Part shown: positions 58,665 through 64,000 of the stretch, one piece after another | Layout of the letters: each line of letters starts with the position of its first letter | Position numbering within the stretch: position 1 is the stretch's first letter | Assembly: GCF_963664075.1 (NCBI RefSeq) | Contig: NZ_OY760916.1 | Span: 4,684,710-4,748,709 of the forward strand | DNA: 64,000 nucleotides | DNA from: an uncultured Desulfobulbus sp. | Lineage (GTDB): Bacteria; Desulfobacterota; Desulfobulbia; Desulfobulbales; Desulfobulbaceae | Reading direction: 5' to 3' | Translations under genes and position numbers: made by a program | Notes under the pieces: model-generated | What the model saw: the letters and a program-made list of their open reading frames with translations, nothing else | Told to the model about the DNA's origin: nothing | Databases searched by the model: none

Positions 58665-59963
58665 ATGCATATTGCCACAACCCATCGGAACACGGATTTT
58701 GACGGTCTGGCCTCGATTATAGCAGCGACGCTGCTCTATCCCGGTACGATTGCCGTCTGCCCTAAAAGTGTGAACCCCAATGTGCGTCGTTTTCTTTCCC
58801 TGCACAAAACGTCTATTGACATCATTCTTGCCAAAGAGGTCGACCTTGAAAAGGTACAACGGCTGATTGTGGTGGATACCAACCAGTGGCGCCGTCTTGA
58901 ACGATTGGACAAACTTCGGGAACGTGAGGGCCTGGAGGTCATCCTCTGGGATCATCATATGGGCATTGGCGATATCAACCCTGATATGCAGTGTGTTGAG
59001 AAGATCGGTGCCACCATAACTCTCCTGGTGCGGGAGATGCGTGCCCAGCAGACCACGTTGACCCCCTTGCATGCCACCCTCTTTCTCATTGGTCTCTATG
59101 AAGACACCGGCCAACTGACCTTCAGCTCCACCACACCTGAGGATGCCCGAGCGGCTGCCTTTCTGCTGGAGCAGGGGGCTGATCTCACCATTGTCGCCGA
59201 TTTTCTCAACATGGCCTACGGTGAGGTTCAGAAAAAGGTGCTTTTCCGGTTAATGCGCGATGCGGAGCAGCACGAGATCAAGGGCAAGGTCGTGGGGCTG
59301 GGTGTGGTGCAGATGCATACCCATGCAGAGCTGGCCATGGTGGTGCAGCTGTATGCAAAGATCATCAACGCGGACGCGGTCTTTGTTATCTTTATCAACG
59401 AGGGCGGCGATTATTTCATCATCGGCCGCAGCGCGACCACAGAGATTAATGTCAATTCGATTTTACAGCGTTTTGGTGGGGGCGGTCATCCCGGTGCAGG
59501 TTCGGCCACCATTCGTGACGATGGTGTCTCGCCGGGAGAGTTACGCCAGCAGATCCTGACTGCCCTCAATGAGGAACAGCGTGGCGCGGCCCTGGTTGGC
59601 GATATGATGTCCTTTCCGGTGACCACGGTCGATCCAGCAACCCCGATGCACGAGATCCAACGGATCATGGAAGAAGAAAAAATTCGTGGCATCGTGGTCG
59701 AAGAAAACGGACAGATTCAGGGCATTATTGTCCTCTGGGATATGAAAAAACTCCGCCAGCAAAAACAGTGGAACAGCCCGGTCAAGGCCTTTATGAGCCG
59801 AACCGTCACCACCATTGGCCCGGAGTCGCTTGCCAGCGAGGCTGCCGAGTTGATGGTCCAGAAAAATATCGGCCATCTACCCGTGGTCCAGGGCGAAAAG
59901 GTGATCGGAATCGTCACCCGCACCGACATCATCAACTACCTCTATGGCATGCTCCCTGCCTGA
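58665..59963 (+). CDS. DHH-DHHA1-CBS protein
   Basis: 432 residues. The DHH phosphoesterase part starts at residue 1: HRNTDFDGLAS, VDTNQWRR and WDHH (metal ligands), then DHHA1 at about 210-300 ending GGGGHPGAGSATI. Two CBS domains follow (about 310-365 and 370-432; GDMMSFPVTTVDPATPM and KAFMSRTVTTIGPESLAS). Similar modules form the front part of CBS/DHH-type polynucleotide adenylyltransferases of this group, but the nucleotidyltransferase part is missing here. Likely hydrolyses a phosphodiester such as oligoribonucleotides or cyclic nucleotides, gated by adenine nucleotides bound to CBS. Role inferred. Confidence 0.85.
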   Translation: MHIATTHRNTDFDGLASIIAATLLYPGTIAVCPKSVNPNVRRFLSLHKTSIDIILAKEVDLEKVQRLIVVDTNQWRRLERLDKLREREGLEVILWDHHMGIGDINPDMQCVEKIGATITLLVREMRAQQTTLTPLHATLFLIGLYEDTGQLTFSSTTPEDARAAAFLLEQGADLTIVADFLNMAYGEVQKKVLFRLMRDAEQHEIKGKVVGLGVVQMHTHAELAMVVQLYAKIINADAVFVIFINEGGDYFIIGRSATTEINVNSILQRFGGGGHPGAGSATIRDDGVSPGELRQQILTALNEEQRGAALVGDMMSFPVTTVDPATPMHEIQRIMEEEKIRGIVVEENGQIQGIIVLWDMKKLRQQKQWNSPVKAFMSRTVTTIGPESLASEAAELMVQKNIGHLPVVQGEKVIGIVTRTDIINYLYGMLPA

Positions 59964-60182
59964 GAGTGCAAAAAAATGGCTGAGATAATTTATTATTTCT
60001 ATTCAAAAAAGTCTGTGATAGGATTTTTGTACACGCCTATGAACAAAAATTAACCCTTGCGAGTACTGTGCTTGTGAGAGACCTTTTTTGTTGTAGACAT
60101 GTTGGCCGGAGATACCTGGAATGCAGGCGGTTTCCCTCTCCTTGCACGATCCTGGAAAAACAAGGTTGTCTGTTCTCAGCGG

Positions 60183-61416
60183 ATGAAATCACAAAGAGCA
60201 ATTTCTCTATGGCAAATACTCTGGTGTTTGACTGTAGCTGCTGTCCCCTCATTGGGGGCAGCGGGCGAGGCTGCGTTCAACGAGTATTTTGATATGGATA
60301 TTGCCTAGCTGATGAACATCACTGTGACCTCAGCCATCTTTGTCATCACCCAGGAGGATATTCGCCGTTCCGGTGTCACCTCCATTCCTGAAGCCCTGGC
60401 CATGGCACCGGGGATTCAGGTGTTCCAAATCAACAGTTATCGTTGGTCAGTCTCTTCCCGTGGATTTCCCGGGTATAACTCTACCAATTTGCTGCTCCTC
60501 ATTGATGGCCGCTCCCTCTATTCACCGGGGTATAGCGGCACTTACTGGGATTCCCAGAGTACTCTGCTCGAGGATGTGGACCGTATCGAGGTGATTCGTG
60601 GACCTGGAGCGACGGTCTGGGGGGCCAACGCTGTCAATGGGATTATCAACATCATCACCAAAAAGAGTGAGGAAACGCAAGGGGGGGATGGTTCGCCTGG
60701 GGATGGGCAACGAAGGCCGCTTTTCCAGTGCTGCCCGTTATGGGGCCAAGCTTGGAGAGGAGACCTATGGTCGTTTCTCCCAGGAATTTGGTGCTGGGCG
60801 TGTTTTGAGTTTTCAAAGCTATGTGGATGCCAGCAGCTATGAGATGGATCAAAGCACCTTTGAACAGCATTTTGACACATTGGATCTTGACCTGCAGTAC
60901 CAAACCCCCGTGGGGATCGGTATAACCTGATGATGGAGCTCGGGTTCAGGCAAACTGAAATCGATTTTACCTCCGATACTATTCTTCTCTTTCCTGATCG
61001 CAGTGATCAACTATACAGCGCCTTTGTTCAGGATGAGATCAATCTCATTCCAAATAAGCTGTGGCTGACTCTAGGCAGCAAATACGAACACAACGATTAT
61101 ACTGGCAGTGAATGGCAACCCAGTGCCAAGCTGTTATGGAAGCTGCAGCCCAAACATTCGCTTTGGGTCTCAGTGGCTCGGGCCGTACGTACACCAACGA
61201 TCCTTGAACAACAGGGCGAGACAGTGGTCAGCAATATGCCATCTCCTTTTGGTGTGGGCAAGGTGGCCTTTGTTGGGCAAAGGGGATTTGATTCCGAGAC
61301 TCTGCTTGCCTATGAGGCTGGCTACAGATGGCAGGCAAGTCCAATTTTCTCCATGGATCTTGCTCTCTTTCTCAATGGGTATGATAAACTGTTTACATTT
61401 GTGACCACGCCCGTGG
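60183..61416 (+). pseudogene. TonB-dependent receptor, decayed copy 1
   Basis: Starts MKSQRAISLWQILWCL with a signal peptide. Faults against the intact copy at 62221: a TAG replaces a Gln before LMNIT (60306-60308). About 14 residues (VAKR...ADAPA) are missing from the plug front. One extra G in a seven-G run (60684-60690) shifts the frame, and a second shift occurs near 60919. Part of the barrel is missing. Plug pieces IFVITQEDIRRSGV and WGANAVNGIINII remain. Its end joins copy 2 at about 61416 without a C-terminal strand. Confidence 0.9.
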
Positions 61417-62170
61417 CATCACTGTGACCTCGGTGGCAAAGCGTGAACAGCAGCTCTCCGATGCGGCTGCGGCCATCTTTGTTATCACCCAGGAAGATCT
61501 CCGGCGCTCCGGCGTGACGACCATCCCCGCTGCTCTGGCCATGGCACCGGGAATTCAGGTCGCCAAAATATCTGCTTCCAAGTGGTCGGTGTCCTCCCGT
61601 GGTTTTCCCGGGCTCATGTCCAATAAACTTTTGATACTTATTGATGGGCGCTCGGTGTATTCTCCTCTCTATAGCGGCGTATTTTGGGATCAAAATATCG
61701 TCATGCTTGAAGATGTCGATCGCATTGAAATTATCCGTGGGCCTGGCGGGGCACTTTGGGGAGCGAACGCAGTCAACGGAGTAATTAACATCATCACAAA
61801 AAATGCGGAAGAGACTCAAGGAGGACTTGCTCGGGTAAGTGTTGGCGATGATGAACCGTTCAGCACGGCCCTGCGGTACGGCGGTAAAATCGGCGAAACT
61901 ACCTATGCGCGTCTTTATGCCCTTTATGAAGATCATGGCAGCAATACCTTGCGGACAGGAGGCGCGGATGCCGACGACGACTGGCAGCCGCTGCAGGCAG
62001 GGTTTCGCATGGATGGGAGCCCTGGTGCTGTTAGAGAATGGACCCTGCAGGGGGATGCCTACAAAAACACAGGCGATTGCTCTAGAGATTTTGAGCACAC
62101 GCTATAACGACGGCAGCCCGCAACTGAGATTGATGAAAGGATTTATGGCAAGCTGACATGGCGCTTTTAG
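61417..62170 (+). pseudogene. TonB-dependent receptor, decayed copy 2
   Basis: Lacks its N-terminus; the first homologous base pairs read ITVTSVAKREQQLSDAAAAIFVITQEDL. The plug is complete (IRGPGGALWGANAVNGVINIITK), then most of the barrel is lost by a deletion near 62100-62140. The last strand remains in another frame, reading ERIYGKLTWRF and a TAG at 62168-62170, the terminal Phe typical of outer-membrane barrels. Copies 1 and 2 seem to have been fused by a deletion between them. Confidence 0.9.
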
Positions 62171-62189
62171 GCTGAGAGAGGTTTTAACA

Positions 62190-62225
62190 TGATAAAACAG
62201 AGAGAACGGGCTGACTTCTTATGAT
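62190..62225 (+). CDS. short leader peptide overlapping the receptor start
   Basis: An 11-residue frame MIKQRERADFL with a GAGAGG site before it. It stops at TGA overlapping the receptor ATG (ATGA at 62221-62224). It might couple translation to the receptor. Not seen as a known leader. Confidence 0.3.
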
Positions 62226-64000
62226 ACAAGCAAAATCATATTCGCACGGAATCGTCGCCACAGTGCTTCTAGCCTTGGGCGAAGCTCTTCCCATAGCTCA
62301 GGCTGCCACAGCCAACGAGTATCTCGACCTTGATATCAGCCAGTTGATGAATATCACCATTACCTCGGTGGCCAAACGGGATCAACGGCTTGCTGATGCT
62401 CCGGCGGCGGTGTTTGTCATCACCCAGGAAGATATTCGTCGCTCCGGCGTGACCAATATCCCTGAAGCCCTGGCCATGGCACCGGGAATCCATGTTGCCC
62501 AGATTTCCGCCTCTAAATGGTCGATTTCCTCCCGGGGCTTTGCCGGGTTCACCTCCAATAAACTCCTCGTACTTATCGATGGACGTTCGGTTTATTCTCC
62601 GGCCTACAGCGGTGTCTTCTGGGATGCGCAGAATACACTGTTGGAAGATATTGATCGTATTGAGGTTATTCGCGGGCCAGGTGGTACCCTCTGGGGCGCC
62701 AATGCGGTCAACGGTGTGATCAATATTATCACTAAAAGTGCAGAACAGACCCAGGGGGGACTGGCACGTGCCAGCTTTGGGGGGGAAGGAGCCCTCTCCA
62801 TGACGGGGCGCTATGGGGGTAAGCTCTCAGAGTCCACCTCTGCCCGGTTTTATCTCACGTATGATGTCTTTGCAGGGAATCGCTTGGCCTCCACAGGCGC
62901 AGATGGCAATGATTCCTGGCATCCAGGCCAGGTCGGTTTTCGCTTTGATGGTCGCCCCAATGGAGCAAACGAATGGACACTTCAGGGGGATGTTTATGAA
63001 AATGAAGGGGATCAGTGGGTCATTCCCTACTGGACGGCTGCATCGACCAATTATGATACACTTGATGATAATTTCGATGCCAAAGGGGGAAATCTTCTCG
63101 GACGGTGGCGGCGGGAGCTTGGGACTGATCAGGCCCTGACCCTGAAAGCCTATTACGATTATAACAAGCGAAACGATGCGGTCTTTAATCTTGAATTCAC
63201 CACCTTTGATCTCGACCTGCAGTATGAGACCAAGATCGGTCAGCGACAGAAATTAACCATGGGAGCGGGGTATCGCTCGATTCAGGGAGAGTTTGATCCC
63301 TCCTATCAGGTCGTCTTGCCAGATCGTGATGATACCCTTTACAGCACTTTTGTGCAGGATGAGATCAATCTGGTCAGCGACCGACTCTGGTTGACCCTGG
63401 GCACAAAGTTCGAACACAACGACTACACTGGCAACGAATGGCAGCCCAGTGCGAAAGTATTGTGGAAGCCAGCGGAGAACCATTCCGTTTGGGCCTCAGC
63501 AGCAAGAGCCGTGCGCACCCCCTCCATCGTTGAACAGTATGGTCAAGTGCTCATGCAGCGTCTTCCTTCTATTGGGACGAACATCTATTTTACTGGGAAC
63601 GAGGACTTTGATTCAGAGCGTGTGACCGCCTATGAGCTGGGCTACCGTTGGCAAGCAAAGAGGACGCTCTCCTTTGATCTGGCACTGTTTTACAATGAGT
63701 ATGATGATATTTATTCGGTGAGTCCGGATCTTTCAAATCTTCCAGTTGAAGTGAACAACTATTTTGTCAATGCGCAGGCGGGGCAAGGGAAGGGGCTGGA
63801 GCTGACGGTGGACTGGCAGCCTCAGACCTGGCTTTCCTTTGCTCTGGCCTATTCGTATCTTGACATGGAGATAGCAGGAGACGGGATTCAGGCAGGAAGC
63901 TCTTGGGTGTCCCGGTCGGCCCCGAAAAAACAGCTTTCCTTACGCTCTTCCATCGCTCTTGCAGATGACTGGCGCCTGAATCTCTGGTGGCGTTATGTGG
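62221..64000 (+). CDS. TonB-dependent outer-membrane receptor (partial, intact)
   Basis: Open from ATG 62221 to the window end, 593 codons. Signal peptide in residues 1-30 (TVLLALGEALPIAQAA). A TonB-box region follows (LDLDISQLMNITITSV). The plug domain spans about 45-170, with ADAPAAVFVITQEDIRRSGV, IPEALAMAPGI and WGANAVNGVINIITK. From about 180 a 22-strand barrel is under way (VRTPSIVEQYG, EHNDYTGNEWQPSAK). Imports a siderophore, cobalamin or other ligand; the ligand cannot be read from sequence, and no riboswitch was seen upstream. Third and only unbroken copy of the tandem array. Confidence 0.9.
   Translation, partial: MIQAKSYSHGIVATVLLALGEALPIAQAATANEYLDLDISQLMNITITSVAKRDQRLADAPAAVFVITQEDIRRSGVTNIPEALAMAPGIHVAQISASKWSISSRGFAGFTSNKLLVLIDGRSVYSPAYSGVFWDAQNTLLEDIDRIEVIRGPGGTLWGANAVNGVINIITKSAEQTQGGLARASFGGEGALSMTGRYGGKLSESTSARFYLTYDVFAGNRLASTGADGNDSWHPGQVGFRFDGRPNGANEWTLQGDVYENEGDQWVIPYWTAASTNYDTLDDNFDAKGGNLLGRWRRELGTDQALTLKAYYDYNKRNDAVFNLEFTTFDLDLQYETKIGQRQKLTMGAGYRSIQGEFDPSYQVVLPDRDDTLYSTFVQDEINLVSDRLWLTLGTKFEHNDYTGNEWQPSAKVLWKPAENHSVWASAARAVRTPSIVEQYGQVLMQRLPSIGTNIYFTGNEDFDSERVTAYELGYRWQAKRTLSFDLALFYNEYDDIYSVSPDLSNLPVEVNNYFVNAQAGQGKGLELTVDWQPQTWLSFALAYSYLDMEIAGDGIQAGSSWVSRSAPKKQLSLRSSIALADDWRLNLWWRYV

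Noticed and set aside
60683-60690. phase-variable G run in receptor copy 1
   Set aside because: The copy also has a stop codon, deletions and another frameshift, so one slip could not restore it.
62107-62220. cobalamin riboswitch before the TonB receptor
   Set aside because: The stretch is too short and holds the remains of receptor copy 2; no conserved riboswitch box was seen here or at 59964-60182.

Overview
The window looks like chromosome of a lactate-oxidising sulfate reducer of the Desulfobulbaceae type (Desulfobacterota). This is an inference. It rests on a D-lactate dehydrogenase / LUD / lactate permease / Pta / AckA cluster resembling the organic-acid oxidation region of Desulfovibrio, plus GatB, class I fumarase, a PEP-CTERM protein and TonB receptors. 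No rRNA is present to fix the taxon.

Layout. 1-8076: right part of an integrated element (element 1) with a repressor, a rolling-circle-type Rep, an excisionase-like protein and a tyrosine integrase. The integrase is split by an IS21-family element, which is itself split by an IS66-family element. 8028-19150: a second, apparently complete filamentous-phage (inovirus-like) prophage (element 2). It is bounded by 49-bp direct repeats that copy the 3' end of tRNA-Glu. It carries a NERD cargo gene, repressor, promoter/operator, small zinc-ribbon proteins, ssDNA-binding protein, two coat-like proteins, a Zot/pI ATPase, adsorption and minor coat-like proteins, Rep, a DUF4417-like protein, excisionase and integrase. 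19103-19270: tRNA-Glu and tRNA-Lys, the integration site.

19.4-31.1 kb: housekeeping genes (rdgC-like, a TPR protein, gatB, radC, hemW, fumarase, LOG family) and a nitroreductase gene cut by an insertion sequence. 31.5-33.3 kb: a large secreted PKD protein. 33.4-46.5 kb: the lactate-to-acetate module: lactate permease, GlcD/GlcF-type lactate dehydrogenase, LutC plus a fused LutB-LutA, Pta and AckA. A FadR/LldR-type regulator lies inside it, and two candidate operators fit the FadR-subfamily consensus. Together these would import lactate, oxidise it to pyruvate, and make ATP from acetyl-CoA; the pyruvate oxidoreductase is not in the window.

46.5-51.1 kb: a decayed, repeat-rich stretch. It holds an unknown gene cut by an ISAs1-family element that is cut by an IS701-family element, and a scar made of the 3' ends of gltD and ackA copies. 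51.2-59.9 kb: a PEP-CTERM fibro-slime protein, gltBD, and a DHH-CBS protein. 60.1-64.0 kb: three tandem TonB-dependent receptor copies, two decayed and one intact that runs off the window. A roughly 130-bp palindromic repeat family has three intergenic copies (22.1, 28.3 and 39.5 kb).

Every interrupted gene was rejoined on paper by removing the insertion and one target-site copy. Each restored an open frame whose length is a multiple of three, so the boundaries are well supported.
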